From NCBI RefSeq assembly GCF_000330725.2, contig NZ_AMZY02000020.1:1-64000 (forward strand): a stretch of DNA of 64,000 nt, written 5' to 3'. Positions 53,917-63,215 of the stretch are shown here, piece by piece. Source of the DNA: Mariniradius saccharolyticus AK6 (GTDB taxonomy: Bacteria > Bacteroidota > Bacteroidia > Cytophagales > Cyclobacteriaceae). How positions within the stretch are numbered: the first letter of the stretch is position 1; the number at the start of each line of letters is the position of its first letter. The translations under genes and the position numbers were made by a program. A model generated the notes under the pieces. The model did no database searches. It saw only the letters and a list, made by a program, of their open reading frames with translations, and was not told where the DNA came from.

Positions 53917-56883
53917 ATGCGTAACCAAGGCGTTATCGTGTTTTTGACGGTAGTCATTACAGCATTGTGTCTGTATTACCTGTCATTCACATTCGTATCC
54001 AACAATATTCAGCAGAAAGCTGAAACTTTCGCGACTGATGCTGCAGGCAACGTCGACTTCGACAGAAAGCAAGCGTACCTCGACTCGATCTATAGAGAGC
54101 CGGTGTACAACTTCCTCGGTGCCAAATTCACCTACAAAGAAATCAAGGAAACCGAGCTTGGTCTAGGTCTTGACCTTCAGGGTGGTATGCACGTCACTTT
54201 GGAAGTTTCCCCGGTGGAAATTCTGAAGGGACTCTCCGGTAATAGCAAAGACCCGGCATTCAATGCAGCATTGGAAGACGCTACCCAGCAGGCGAAAACC
54301 TCCAACCAGAAATTCGTCAACCTATTTTACAGCGCTTGGCAAGAAAAAGCGGCCGGTAAGAACCTGAGCTCAGTATTCGCTACCGCTGCAAACCGTGGCA
54401 GGATTTCTTTGGAATCCTCTGATAGCGACATCCTTCAGATCATCGACACGGAGGTTGAAAATGCGATCGACCGTTCTTTTAATATCTTGAGGACCAGGGT
54501 GGACCGTTTTGGTACTTCCCAGCCAAATATCCAGCGTATCCAAGGCTCAGGTAGAATCCAAATCGAACTTCCTGGAGTGTCCAATCCTGAAAGGGTTAGA
54601 AACCTGCTCCAAGGTGTGGCTAAGCTCCAGTTTTGGGAAGTTGCCGAGCCAAATGAGTACTTCATGGAGTTGCAGGCGGTCAATGACTTCCTCGTATCCG
54701 AAGCAGTGGCAAAAAAGGCCGCAGATACCGGAGCGACCACTCCTGCACAGCAAGACAGCTTGGCGGCTAGTGAGTTGGAACAGCAATTGTCAAAAGGAAC
54801 TGATTCTCTTGACCTTTCCTCTTCAGTTTCCCCCATTTTCGCCCTTTCCAAAGGTGGGGGCGCTCTCGTATATGAGGTTCGCGACACGGTGACGATCAAC
54901 AGGATTTTCGTACGCGAGGACGTGAAATCCCTGTTGCCAAGAAACACCAAGTTCCTTTGGTCTGTAAAGCCTGACAATACGACTGGCGTTGAGCTTTTGG
55001 AATTGTTCGGTATCAAAACTGATAGGACGGGAGACCAAGCGCCATTGGAAGGAGATGTCATCACGGACGCACGTCAGACTTTGGACCAGACTTCCCGCCC
55101 TGCAGTCAGCATGCAAATGAATGCTGATGGCGCAAGGAAATGGAGAAAATTGACAGGGGACAATATCGGCAGAAGAATCGCGGTTGTGCTTGACGATTTC
55201 GTCTACACAGCTCCGATGGTACAAGGTGAAATACCTTCTGGACAGTCTGAAATCACTGGTAACTTCACGATCGATGAAGCCAAGGACTTGGCAAACATCC
55301 TGAAATCAGGCTCCCTTCCTGCCCCAACCAAAATCGTGGAAGAAGCCATCATCGGCCCAACTTTGGGTAAAGAAGCACAAAGCCAGGGTATCATTTCGAT
55401 GGTCGCAGGCTTGGTATTGGTTGTATTGTTTATGATTGCCTACTACTCCAAGGGCGGCTTGGTAGCCATCGCCGCGCTGGTATTCAACATTTTCTTTATC
55501 CTCGGTATCCTTGCCCAATTGGGTGCTGCATTGACTTTGCCAGGTATCGCGGGTATTGTGTTGACCATCGGTATGTCGATTGACGCCAACGTGTTGATCT
55601 TCGAGCGGATCAAGGAAGAATTGGCAAATGGGTCAAATCTGCTTGCCGCCATCAACCAGGGTTACAGCAAGGCGTTTTCATCCATCTTTGACTCCAACCT
55701 GACCACCTTCTTGGTCGGTGCGATTTTGTATGCTTTGGGCCAAGGTCCGGTAAAGGGCTTCGCGATTGTATTGATGATCGGTATTGCGTCTTCATTCTTC
55801 TCAGCTGTGTTTATCACGAGGCTGATCGTGCATTGGATGTCCAAAAAAGGCGACAAGAGCAATATCTCCTTCTCTACCCCATTTGCAAAAGGCTTGCTCA
55901 ACAACCTCAATATTGACTTCATGGGCAAGCGTAAGGTTGCCTATCTCATTTCGTCAAGCATAATCGTGTTGGGCTTGGCGATCGGTATGATCAATGGTTT
56001 GAAGTTTGGTGTGGACTTTACGGGAGGTAGATCTTATATCGTAGCTTTCTCCCAGGCCTTGCCTGCATCCGACCTCAAGGTGGGTTTGGACAATGAATTC
56101 GAAGGATCCGTGGAAGTCAAAACCTACGGTGCCGACAACATCATGAAAGTGACCACTTCCTACATGATCAATGAGGACGATGACAACTCCAATGCAGAAG
56201 TCGAGAGAAAAGTTCGTGACGGAATCGCTGCAGTAACTGGACTGACCTATGCCACTGACGCAAGCAATTTGGGATCCGGCCAGTTTGCAATCACAGGATC
56301 TTCCAAAGTAGGTGCAACCGTTGCAGACGATATCAAGAAATCTTCTGCTGAGGCGATGTTCTTCGCTTTGGCTGCAATCTTCCTCTATATCTTGTTGAGA
56401 TTCCGCAAGTGGCAGTTCTCTTTGGGATCAATTGTAGCTTTGGTTCATGACGTGTTGTTTGTGGTAGCAGCCTTTGCGATTGCCAATGCCTTGGGTGCAA
56501 ATTTTGAAATTGACCAAGTCTTTATCGCTGCGATATTGACCGTGGTGGGTTATTCTATCAACGACACGGTGATCGTATTTGACCGTATCCGCGAAAATCT
56601 CGAGGTAAGGGGTACTACGAAGCTTACCCAAATGTTCAATGACGCTTTGAACCAGACTCTTTCAAGAACGCTTATCACTTCCTTTACGACATTGATTGTG
56701 GTGATCGTCCTCTTGCTATTTGGCGGACAGGTATTGGGAGGATTCTCCTTTGCATTGTTTGTCGGTATCGTCGTGGGTACTTATTCGTCTATCTACATTG
56801 CTTCCCCAATCGTGGTGGATTTGATGAAGAAAGAGCTTGAAGCGGAAAAAGCAGAAGTTGTCCCTGCCAAGAAAAAGGCCTAA
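53917..56883 (+). CDS. secDF: Protein translocase subunit SecDF (fused)
   Basis: A 988-residue fusion of SecD and SecF, the proton-driven partner of the Sec channel. The SecD half has GLGLDLQGGMHVTLEV near 88, a long periplasmic P1 domain with FGTSQPNIQRIQGSGRIQIELPG, and six membrane segments (about 490-650). The SecF half starts near 675 with FGVDFTGGRSYIV and a second set of six segments with ILTVVGYSINDTVIVFDRIREN. Fusion is normal in Bacteroidota. A strong terminator follows. Confidence 0.97.
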   Translation: MRNQGVIVFLTVVITALCLYYLSFTFVSNNIQQKAETFATDAAGNVDFDRKQAYLDSIYREPVYNFLGAKFTYKEIKETELGLGLDLQGGMHVTLEVSPVEILKGLSGNSKDPAFNAALEDATQQAKTSNQKFVNLFYSAWQEKAAGKNLSSVFATAANRGRISLESSDSDILQIIDTEVENAIDRSFNILRTRVDRFGTSQPNIQRIQGSGRIQIELPGVSNPERVRNLLQGVAKLQFWEVAEPNEYFMELQAVNDFLVSEAVAKKAADTGATTPAQQDSLAASELEQQLSKGTDSLDLSSSVSPIFALSKGGGALVYEVRDTVTINRIFVREDVKSLLPRNTKFLWSVKPDNTTGVELLELFGIKTDRTGDQAPLEGDVITDARQTLDQTSRPAVSMQMNADGARKWRKLTGDNIGRRIAVVLDDFVYTAPMVQGEIPSGQSEITGNFTIDEAKDLANILKSGSLPAPTKIVEEAIIGPTLGKEAQSQGIISMVAGLVLVVLFMIAYYSKGGLVAIAALVFNIFFILGILAQLGAALTLPGIAGIVLTIGMSIDANVLIFERIKEELANGSNLLAAINQGYSKAFSSIFDSNLTTFLVGAILYALGQGPVKGFAIVLMIGIASSFFSAVFITRLIVHWMSKKGDKSNISFSTPFAKGLLNNLNIDFMGKRKVAYLISSSIIVLGLAIGMINGLKFGVDFTGGRSYIVAFSQALPASDLKVGLDNEFEGSVEVKTYGADNIMKVTTSYMINEDDDNSNAEVERKVRDGIAAVTGLTYATDASNLGSGQFAITGSSKVGATVADDIKKSSAEAMFFALAAIFLYILLRFRKWQFSLGSIVALVHDVLFVVAAFAIANALGANFEIDQVFIAAILTVVGYSINDTVIVFDRIRENLEVRGTTKLTQMFNDALNQTLSRTLITSFTTLIVVIVLLLFGGQVLGGFSFALFVGIVVGTYSSIYIASPIVVDLMKKELEAEKAEVVPAKKKA

Positions 56884-56901
56884 ACGAAACAATTTTGGCT
56901 G

Positions 56902-56938
56902 AAAAAGGGCGGTGATTCTGGGAATTGCCGCCCTTTTT
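56902..56938 (+). terminator. Intrinsic terminator of secDF
   Basis: AAAAAGGGCGG (56902-56912) and CCGCCCTTTTT (56928-56938) form an 11-bp stem with a 15-base loop and further T residues to 56940. Confidence 0.85.
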
Positions 56939-57020
56939 TTCTGCTTTTTCGAAAAAATACCCCAAACAGGGGATTTTTTCGTTTTAATGTATCGCTTAAC
57001 TTTCAAACAAAATTAGACCA

Positions 57021-57701
57021 ATGTTTGGAAGCATTTATTTGACAGTCATCGCCTTTGGCCTCGTTGCATCGGCTTTGTATTTGGTCTTTGATAAGAAAAC
57101 CGATCATCCTTCACAACGGATTTTTTTAGGCATCCTCGCCATGGTGTTGGTATTGGAAACAATCGGCCTGCTTACAGCAAGACAGCACATCAACAACTCC
57201 CTCGGATACAACATTGGTTTTGTATACCTGGAATCCCTGCTGCTGATAGGCTATTTTTATTTTATGGAGAAATCCCTGTTTTTCAGAAAGATCATCCTTC
57301 TTGTCACGCTTTTTCTGTCGGTCTGGGGCATGGTTGTCTCGGTTCAGCTTCAGGATATCCGAACCGTCTTTCAATATTTCGCTTTTTTGCCCTTTGGTCT
57401 TTTTATTCTGTTTCTATCAGGAAGGCTCCTCAGCCAAATCCTCAACCTTCGAATGTTTGAAGATTGGAACTTGCTTTTGTTGCCGCATTTCTGGATTCCG
57501 ACCGCCATTATCTTCTTCTATTTGGAGGCACTCCTGATTTTTGGAGCGTATCAATTCATCCCCGATTTTGTCCTTGCCAATGTAAAAGTGCTCTTTGGGT
57601 TCAATAGGTTTATTGCCGGGACGATGTATTTTGTATTTGGTTTTGCATTTTTTATTCCTTTGATTTATGAAAAAATCCTACATAAAAGGCATTTGAGCTG
57701 A
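57021..57701 (+). CDS. Seven-TM membrane protein, paralogue 1 of the kinase cluster
   Basis: A 226-residue protein with seven hydrophobic segments (about 3-22, 33-53, 66-85, 88-108, 116-138, 149-171, 190-215). Shared with the second 7-TM protein in this cluster are YNIGFVYLESLLL, a PHFWIPT segment and the final AGTMYFVFGFAFFIPLIYE. No known family motif is evident. The arrangement beside a kinase without sensor domain suggests a sensor role. It opens an apparent six-gene operon; the next gene starts 39 bases later. Confidence 0.75.
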   Translation: MFGSIYLTVIAFGLVASALYLVFDKKTDHPSQRIFLGILAMVLVLETIGLLTARQHINNSLGYNIGFVYLESLLLIGYFYFMEKSLFFRKIILLVTLFLSVWGMVVSVQLQDIRTVFQYFAFLPFGLFILFLSGRLLSQILNLRMFEDWNLLLLPHFWIPTAIIFFYLEALLIFGAYQFIPDFVLANVKVLFGFNRFIAGTMYFVFGFAFFIPLIYEKILHKRHLS

Positions 57702-57740
57702 GGGATTCGGTTTGATTTTTCACCAATTAAAAAACCAAAC

Positions 57741-58151
57741 ATGACTCGGGAACAACTGGAGCTATTCCGGCGGGCTTATGATAAGTCCGTCAAAAAATGC
57801 GTCAAAGGCAAAAACAAGGACGGCAAGGATATCGCCGAGCAATCCGATTGGGTATTCTTCGACCGGGACCTGATACAGTCCCTACTCGATATGACCGACC
57901 CCAAGGCAGGTGGGCTCAAGATGTATTTTGGACAATACGACAAGGAAAACCTGGATATCATTCCCCTAGACCGCAAGGATAGGGAAGATTATATCGGTAG
58001 AATGTCGATTGCGATCGCAGCTGCAAACAGGACTGAAAGGGGGATTATTGATGTAACGGGTGAAAACAGCGATCCTGCTCTCAGATCCCAATCCTCTGGG
58101 GAATCCGTCAGAAACCTTGGGCAACTATGTCCGCCTAATTGTAACCCGTAA
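57741..58151 (+). CDS. Small soluble protein with CPPNC tail
   Basis: A 136-residue soluble protein with no membrane segment or export signal. It includes a Lys-rich N-terminal helix (SVKKCVKGKNKDGKD), GGLKMYFGQYDKEN, and ends LCPPNCNP. I recall similar small Bacteroidota proteins with a GxxxYFGxY core and a CPPxC tail beside 7-TM membrane genes, but no function is known. The two end cysteines could bind metal or form a redox pair. The downstream 7-TM gene starts five bases after the stop. Confidence 0.7.
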   Translation: MTREQLELFRRAYDKSVKKCVKGKNKDGKDIAEQSDWVFFDRDLIQSLLDMTDPKAGGLKMYFGQYDKENLDIIPLDRKDREDYIGRMSIAIAAANRTERGIIDVTGENSDPALRSQSSGESVRNLGQLCPPNCNP

Positions 58152-58156
58152 AGCAA

Positions 58157-58855
58157 GTGGGATTATTGAACTGGTACAACCTTATGATTTGGGCAGGGAT
58201 GCTATTCAGCATTCCCTGTTTTTTTTTGGATTTGAAAGAGTTTAGAAGTAGCCACAGACTGGTATTCATAATCTTGACACTGGTGTCTGCCGTCGAGTTT
58301 TATGGGAAGTATCTGGGCCTACGCGGGATTAACAACGGTTGGATATACAATATTGGCGCCGTATATGGAGAAACGATCTTGATATTGTTCTTCCTCGCAG
58401 TTGCTGTAAATAATCAAAAAAGCAAGTTTTTGCTTCGGTCAACTGCAGGAGCGTTTTTCTTATATTCGATTGTGTACACGATCTTCTTTCGTCCAATTGA
58501 TCAATTCCACAATTTCAGCGTAACTGTAGCAAGCCTATTAATTATCTTTGGCTGTTTTTATTACTTTTTTGAAATCATGTTTTATGATTATTATCTCGAA
58601 AAGCAACTGTGGAAAATCCCTGATTTTTGGGTGGCAACGCTATTGCTACTTTTCTTCAGTTCCTCTTTTCTTTTTTTCGCGTTTTTCCCAAAGGTAATCG
58701 CGATGGATGCCAAACTTTGGGGCACGCTGAATTTCATGTTGAAGTTGATCGGAGGCACAATGTATCTATCTTTTGGTTTGGTCTATTATCTCCCCTTGCT
58801 GAGGGAAGGAAATCAGGATGATTTCCCAAATGATTTGGCAACAAGTAAATCTTGA
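58157..58855 (+). CDS. Seven-TM membrane protein, paralogue 2 of the kinase cluster
   Basis: A 232-residue protein with seven hydrophobic segments (about 5-25, 33-50, 64-84, 93-113, 121-143, 155-178, 193-215). It resembles the 57021-57701 protein through YNIGAVYGETILI, PDFWVAT and GGTMYLSFGLVYYLPLLRE. The start is GTG at 58157; the gap to the previous stop is five bases, so translation is probably coupled. An ATG at codon 10 is an alternative. Confidence 0.75.
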   Translation: MGLLNWYNLMIWAGMLFSIPCFFLDLKEFRSSHRLVFIILTLVSAVEFYGKYLGLRGINNGWIYNIGAVYGETILILFFLAVAVNNQKSKFLLRSTAGAFFLYSIVYTIFFRPIDQFHNFSVTVASLLIIFGCFYYFFEIMFYDYYLEKQLWKIPDFWVATLLLLFFSSSFLFFAFFPKVIAMDAKLWGTLNFMLKLIGGTMYLSFGLVYYLPLLREGNQDDFPNDLATSKS

Positions 58856-58901
58856 TGCCTAAATATCTGGAGTAAGAAAAAAATGCAAAAAACGGCTATC
58901 C

Positions 58902-59657
58902 ATGCAAGATGAAGGATCAGACTTATTTCTAATCATCCTCTTGGGCTTCTTCCTGATGCTCTTGATGGTTTCGTTTATCGTACTGATGCTGCTTTACCAC
59001 CGTCAGAAGCAGATCAAGAACAAGGAAAGGCTCAAAGCCATCCAAACTGAATACGAAAAGACCATCCTCAACGTGGAAAAGGAAATCAGGGAGGACGTAC
59101 TTTCCTTTGTCGGCAGGGAGCTTCATGACAACGTCGGTCAGCTACTTTCCCTCGCCAAACTCAATCTTTCCAGCACCAAGCCCGAGAAAATCTCCGAAGG
59201 TAAGAACATGCTCAATGACATCATCAGAGAGGTACGTTCACTCAGCAAGGCGCTGAACCTCGATTGGGTCGAAACGATAAGCCTAGAGGATTTCATCCAG
59301 AGGGAATTGGAAAAAATCGGAAACCTCGACTTTTGTACCGTTGATTTTTCCTGCCATGGGCCATCCCTCACATTGAGCAAGGACCAAAAGTTGGTGCTGT
59401 TTCGCATCATCCAAGAATGCCTCAACAATGCCATCAAACATGCGCAGCCTAGTATGATTGCGATCGAAATCAATGCAGGGAAATCACCAACAGAGATTTT
59501 GATCAAGGATGATGGAAAAGGATTTGACCTCAGGCAACAATCCAACGGACAGGGGCTCCGCAATCTCCAATACCGCATGGAAACCATCGGTGGTAAACTC
59601 GAGCTCATTGCCGCCCCGGGAAAAGGTACACAGGTCAAACTCCTTTTGCCGAATTGA
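58902..59657 (+). CDS. Sensor histidine kinase, HisKA_3/LytS-NarX type, without sensor domain
   Basis: A 251-residue kinase. One N-terminal membrane segment (about 9-31) is followed by a coiled region (33-65), a HisKA_3 dimerisation domain with phospho-acceptor H75 in RELHDNVGQ, and a HATPase domain (N-box QECLNNAIKHA, DDGKGF, GQGLRNL). There is no periplasmic or cytoplasmic sensor domain. It probably receives its input from a partner membrane protein. Confidence 0.92.
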   Translation: MQDEGSDLFLIILLGFFLMLLMVSFIVLMLLYHRQKQIKNKERLKAIQTEYEKTILNVEKEIREDVLSFVGRELHDNVGQLLSLAKLNLSSTKPEKISEGKNMLNDIIREVRSLSKALNLDWVETISLEDFIQRELEKIGNLDFCTVDFSCHGPSLTLSKDQKLVLFRIIQECLNNAIKHAQPSMIAIEINAGKSPTEILIKDDGKGFDLRQQSNGQGLRNLQYRMETIGGKLELIAAPGKGTQVKLLLPN

Positions 59658-59693
59658 CTTTCTTCCCCTATATTTTCGATTCATTGAATCACC

Positions 59694-60320
59694 ATGATCC
59701 GAATAGCGCTTGCCGATGACCATAAAATGTTTGCAAAAGGCATAGCGGGCCTTTTGGAGGAAGAGGACGATCTGCGCGTGGACGGGATTTTTTCCAATGG
59801 AAAGGATTTACTTGACTTTTTGAAAACCCATGAAGTCGATGTCATCCTGACCGACATGAATATGCCTGTGCTCGACGGGGCGGGGGTATTGGAAGCCATC
59901 AAAAAAACCAGTCCAAAGACCAAAGCCATCGTATTGTCCATGTACCACGACGAGGCAATCTACAACCGCAGCATGAAACTCGGAGCCGATGCCTATGTGC
60001 TCAAAAACTCCGATCCAGATGAATTGATCTATACGGTCCGGGAGGTATTCGAAGGGAACTATCTTCCCAGCTACTCCAAGCTTCAGCAGCAAACCGAGTC
60101 TGACGAATACACGGACTACTACAAACTCAAATTCCAGCTTTCCAAGCGAGAGACACAGATTCTCCGCATGATCAAAAATGGCATGACCAACAAAGAAATT
60201 GCGGCAAGCCTTAACCTGAGTTTGTTCACCGTAGAGGCGCATCGAAAAAAGATCCACTCCAAGTTGAAAGTAAGCTCAGTCAGCGAACTTATCAGAAAAG
60301 CCATCGATATCGGAATATGA
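59694..60320 (+). CDS. NarL/LuxR-type response regulator
   Basis: A 208-residue regulator. The receiver domain (1-120) has acidic D8/D9, phospho-acceptor D54 in ILTDMNMP and a conserved Lys near 105. The C-terminal LuxR-type HTH spans about 143-205 (LSKRETQILRMIKNGMTNKEIAASLNLSLFTVEAHRKKIHSKL). It would be the output of the preceding kinase. It overlaps the oxidoreductase gene by four bases. Confidence 0.95.
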   Translation: MIRIALADDHKMFAKGIAGLLEEEDDLRVDGIFSNGKDLLDFLKTHEVDVILTDMNMPVLDGAGVLEAIKKTSPKTKAIVLSMYHDEAIYNRSMKLGADAYVLKNSDPDELIYTVREVFEGNYLPSYSKLQQQTESDEYTDYYKLKFQLSKRETQILRMIKNGMTNKEIAASLNLSLFTVEAHRKKIHSKLKVSSVSELIRKAIDIGI

Positions 60321-61348
60321 AAAAGATCAGGGTCGCACTCGTTGGGTATGGTTCCGTGGGAGAAAAAATCCACGCCCCGCTGATCCACGAGAATTCGGAA
60401 TTGGAGCTTACCGCCGTGGTCGAACGGCACCATGCAAAGTCCCAAGAGAAGTATCCCCATGTGAAGGTTTTCCGAAGCCTGGAGTCACTGTTGGAAGCCG
60501 GAGTGGCTGACTTGGTCGTGATCGTCACGCCCAATGAGCTGCATTTTCCGCAAGCCAAACTCGCCTTGGAATCGGGTCTCCATGTCGTCGTGGACAAGCC
60601 GGTGACGGTATTTTCTGGGCAAGCCAAGCAATTGGATGCGCTCGCAACGGAAAAAGGAAGGCTGTTGTCGGTATTCCAAAACCGGCGCTGGGACGGGGAT
60701 TTTTTAACTGTTAAAGAGATTCTCCAACAGGGCACCTTGGGAAGGATTGTGCATTTCGAGTCACACTTTGACCGGTTCAGGCCACATTTGGTCAACAACT
60801 GGCGGGAAAAGGACTTGCCGGGAAGCGGGATTACCTATGATCTCGGTACGCATTTGATCGACCAAGCAGTCGTGCTCTTTGGAAAGCCGGATTGGGTGTA
60901 TGCAGACATCCTGAAACAGCGAACCGAAGCCGCGGCGGATGATTTTTTTGATATTACGCTGATGTATGGGGATTTGAAAGTCAGGCTGACAGCCTCAGTC
61001 ATGGTGAATGCACCACTGCCAAGGTTCTTGCTGTTGGGAGAAAAGGGCAGCTATTCCAAATACGGCCTCGACGTGCAGGAAAAAGCCATGAAGGCTGGTA
61101 TTCCGCCAAGGGGAGATGATTGGGGTGTGGAACCCGAGGAATCCTGGGGTAAACTTTACCTGGAAAACGAAACCCAACCCCAACCGACATTGAGGGGAGA
61201 CTATCGGCTTTTCTACCAAAATATCGCCGATGCTATTTTGGGCAGGACCGCGCTTCAGGTGAAAATGGAGGAAGCGATTGTGGTTTTGGAGATAATTGAG
61301 GCCGCTTTCAAAAGCCATCAAGAAGGTAGGAGGGTTGTCTTGGGGTGA
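60317..61348 (+). CDS. Gfo/Idh/MocA family oxidoreductase
   Basis: A 343-residue NAD(P)-dependent sugar or inositol dehydrogenase. N-terminal GYGSVGEKIH (about 10-19), the substrate-binding VVDKPVTV (about 92-99), and DLGTHLIDQAV (about 177) match scyllo-inositol/myo-inositol dehydrogenases of the YvaA/IolW branch. It overlaps the response regulator by four bases (ATGA), so it is cotranscribed; the metabolic link to the signal system is unknown. Confidence 0.88.
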   Translation: MKKIRVALVGYGSVGEKIHAPLIHENSELELTAVVERHHAKSQEKYPHVKVFRSLESLLEAGVADLVVIVTPNELHFPQAKLALESGLHVVVDKPVTVFSGQAKQLDALATEKGRLLSVFQNRRWDGDFLTVKEILQQGTLGRIVHFESHFDRFRPHLVNNWREKDLPGSGITYDLGTHLIDQAVVLFGKPDWVYADILKQRTEAAADDFFDITLMYGDLKVRLTASVMVNAPLPRFLLLGEKGSYSKYGLDVQEKAMKAGIPPRGDDWGVEPEESWGKLYLENETQPQPTLRGDYRLFYQNIADAILGRTALQVKMEEAIVVLEIIEAAFKSHQEGRRVVLG

Positions 61349-61630
61349 TTTTCGCTATCCAGCTTCCCTTGAAGCAGGATTTTGTGTGTATCAGCTCTTG
61401 CCAAGAAAGTGCTGTTTTCGGAAAAGCAGCACAACCCAGCTTTTTGATAGGTCCCTCTCTACGATAGCAATCGGGACTTCGGGACGACAAATTGAAGCCC
61501 TATCTGTCAATTGGACTTTGCTAAAGGGCAATGCGTTTCGTTGTCACTCCGACGAAGGAGGAGTCTGAGGAATCGTTGCAGTTCATTTTTCCTCCTTGCT
61601 ATTCGACCAATTTCTTTAATTTTGCGGCCT
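61349..61630. other. Intergenic stretch with a repeat-like hairpin and the glyS promoter
   Basis: No gene is seen. Near 61540-61575 the sequence GTCACTCCGACGAAGGAGGAGTCTGAGGAATC has a dyad ACTCC/GGAGT (61546-61550 and 61560-61564). Its form recalls the widespread chromosomal repeat beginning GTCATTGCGA. The glyS promoter lies at 61596-61624. Confidence 0.5.
61596..61624 (+). promoter_or_regulatory. Promoter of the glycyl-tRNA synthetase gene
   Basis: TTG (61596-61598), 18 bases, then TAATTTTG (61617-61624), and six bases to the ATG at 61631. The same box-to-start distance is seen for several other genes in this window. Confidence 0.6.
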
Positions 61631-63097
61631 ATGGCAAAAACCGAACAAACTGCGGAAAATACGCAACTGAAAGATATTATCGCCCATGCCAAAGAGTATG
61701 GGTTTGTGTACCCATCTTCCGAAATCTACGATGGCCTTCAGGCTGTGTACGATTATGGAGCGTATGGGGTGGAGTTGAAAAACAACCTCAAGCGCCTGTG
61801 GTGGGAAACGATGACCCGCCTCAACGAGAACATCGTGGGCATCGATGCGGCAATTTTTATGCATCCGACGACTTGGAAAGCATCAGGGCACGTCGATAGC
61901 TTCAATGATCCCATGATCGACAACAAGGACAGCAAAAAACGCTACCGGGCGGATGTCCTTGTCGAAGAACACGCCGCCAAGCTGGAAAAAGAAGGCCAAG
62001 TGGAAAAAGCGAAATCGCTTACAGCCGCGCTGGCGAGACTTTTGGAAGCGGAGGATTTTGCTGCCGTGCGCGAATTGATCGTCAACGAAGGCATCAAATG
62101 CCCGATTTCAGGTACGTCCAATTGGACAGAAGTGCGTCAGTTCAACCTGATGTTCAGCACCCAAGTGGGGTCGGTAGCGGAAGATGCTTCCACCATTTAC
62201 CTCAGACCTGAGACCGCACAGGGTATTTTCGTGAATTTCCTCAATGTCCAGAAGACGGCAAGGATGAAGGTTCCCTTTGGTATCGCCCAAATCGGCAAGG
62301 CCTTTAGGAATGAGATCGTTGCCAGACAATTCATCTTCAGGATGCGCGAGTTTGAGCAGATGGAGATGCAGTTTTTCGTTCGTCCAGGCTCTGAGTTGGA
62401 TTGGTACAAGGAATGGGCCGCCACGCGCATGCAATGGCACAAGGCACTGGGTATTCCTGAGGAAAAACTACGCAGGCACGACCACGAGAAGCTCGCCCAC
62501 TACGCCAATGCGGCGATGGACATCGAGTATGAGTTCCCCTTTGGCTTCAAGGAAGTGGAAGGTATCCACTCCCGCACGGATTTTGACTTGAAAAGCCACC
62601 AGGAATACTCCAAAAAGAAACAGCAATATTTCGATCCCGAGATCAACCAAAACTACATCCCTTACGTGATCGAAACTTCCATCGGTGCCGACAGGCTCTT
62701 TTTGATGACGCTTTGCAACGCCTACGTGGACGAGCAATCCGAGGAAAAGCAAAGGACCTACTTGCGCTTGCACCCGGCCATAGCGCCTGTGAAAGCCGCC
62801 ATTCTTCCTTTGGTGAAAAAAGATGGATTACCCGAAAAAGCACGCGAAATCGTGGATTTGTTGAAATATGACTTCAACATTATTTATGAAGAAGCGGCTT
62901 CGATCGGTAAGCGATACACGCGTCAGGATTTGATCGGGACGCCGTTTTGCATTGCCGTCGACCACCAGACTTTGGAAGACAACATGGTGACGATTCGTCA
63001 CAGGGACACGACCGAACAGGAGCGCGTTCCGATTGCCGAGCTACACAGCCGCTTGACGGAAGCTTGCAGCTTCAGGCGCATTTTCGAAAAACTCTAA
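61631..63097 (+). CDS. glyS: Glycyl-tRNA synthetase (dimeric type)
   Basis: A 488-residue class II synthetase charging tRNA-Gly. Motif 2 region (GKAFRNEIVARQFIFRMREFEQMEMQFF) and motif 3 (ETSIGADRLFL) are intact, and the anticodon-binding domain spans about 390-488. It is the eukaryote/archaea-type alpha-2 enzyme used by Bacteroidota. The frame is open from 61511, but the ATG at 61631 fits the promoter box and the family start. Confidence 0.96.
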   Translation: MAKTEQTAENTQLKDIIAHAKEYGFVYPSSEIYDGLQAVYDYGAYGVELKNNLKRLWWETMTRLNENIVGIDAAIFMHPTTWKASGHVDSFNDPMIDNKDSKKRYRADVLVEEHAAKLEKEGQVEKAKSLTAALARLLEAEDFAAVRELIVNEGIKCPISGTSNWTEVRQFNLMFSTQVGSVAEDASTIYLRPETAQGIFVNFLNVQKTARMKVPFGIAQIGKAFRNEIVARQFIFRMREFEQMEMQFFVRPGSELDWYKEWAATRMQWHKALGIPEEKLRRHDHEKLAHYANAAMDIEYEFPFGFKEVEGIHSRTDFDLKSHQEYSKKKQQYFDPEINQNYIPYVIETSIGADRLFLMTLCNAYVDEQSEEKQRTYLRLHPAIAPVKAAILPLVKKDGLPEKAREIVDLLKYDFNIIYEEAASIGKRYTRQDLIGTPFCIAVDHQTLEDNMVTIRHRDTTEQERVPIAELHSRLTEACSFRRIFEKL

Positions 63098-63099
63098 TC

Positions 63100-63133
63100 A
63101 AAAAGCCCCTTGAAGACCAGCAAGGGGCTTTTT
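63100..63133 (+). terminator. Intrinsic terminator of glyS
   Basis: AAAAAGCCCCTTG (63100-63112) and CAAGGGGCTTTTT (63121-63133) form a perfect 13-bp stem with an 8-base loop, just after the glyS stop. Confidence 0.9.
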
Positions 63134-63215
63134 CTTTTAATAAATCCGCGGCATTTTTCCCTTTTCAAAACAAATCCCCATATTTCAAAAGTTAAGCTCC
63201 ATATCAAAAAATAGC

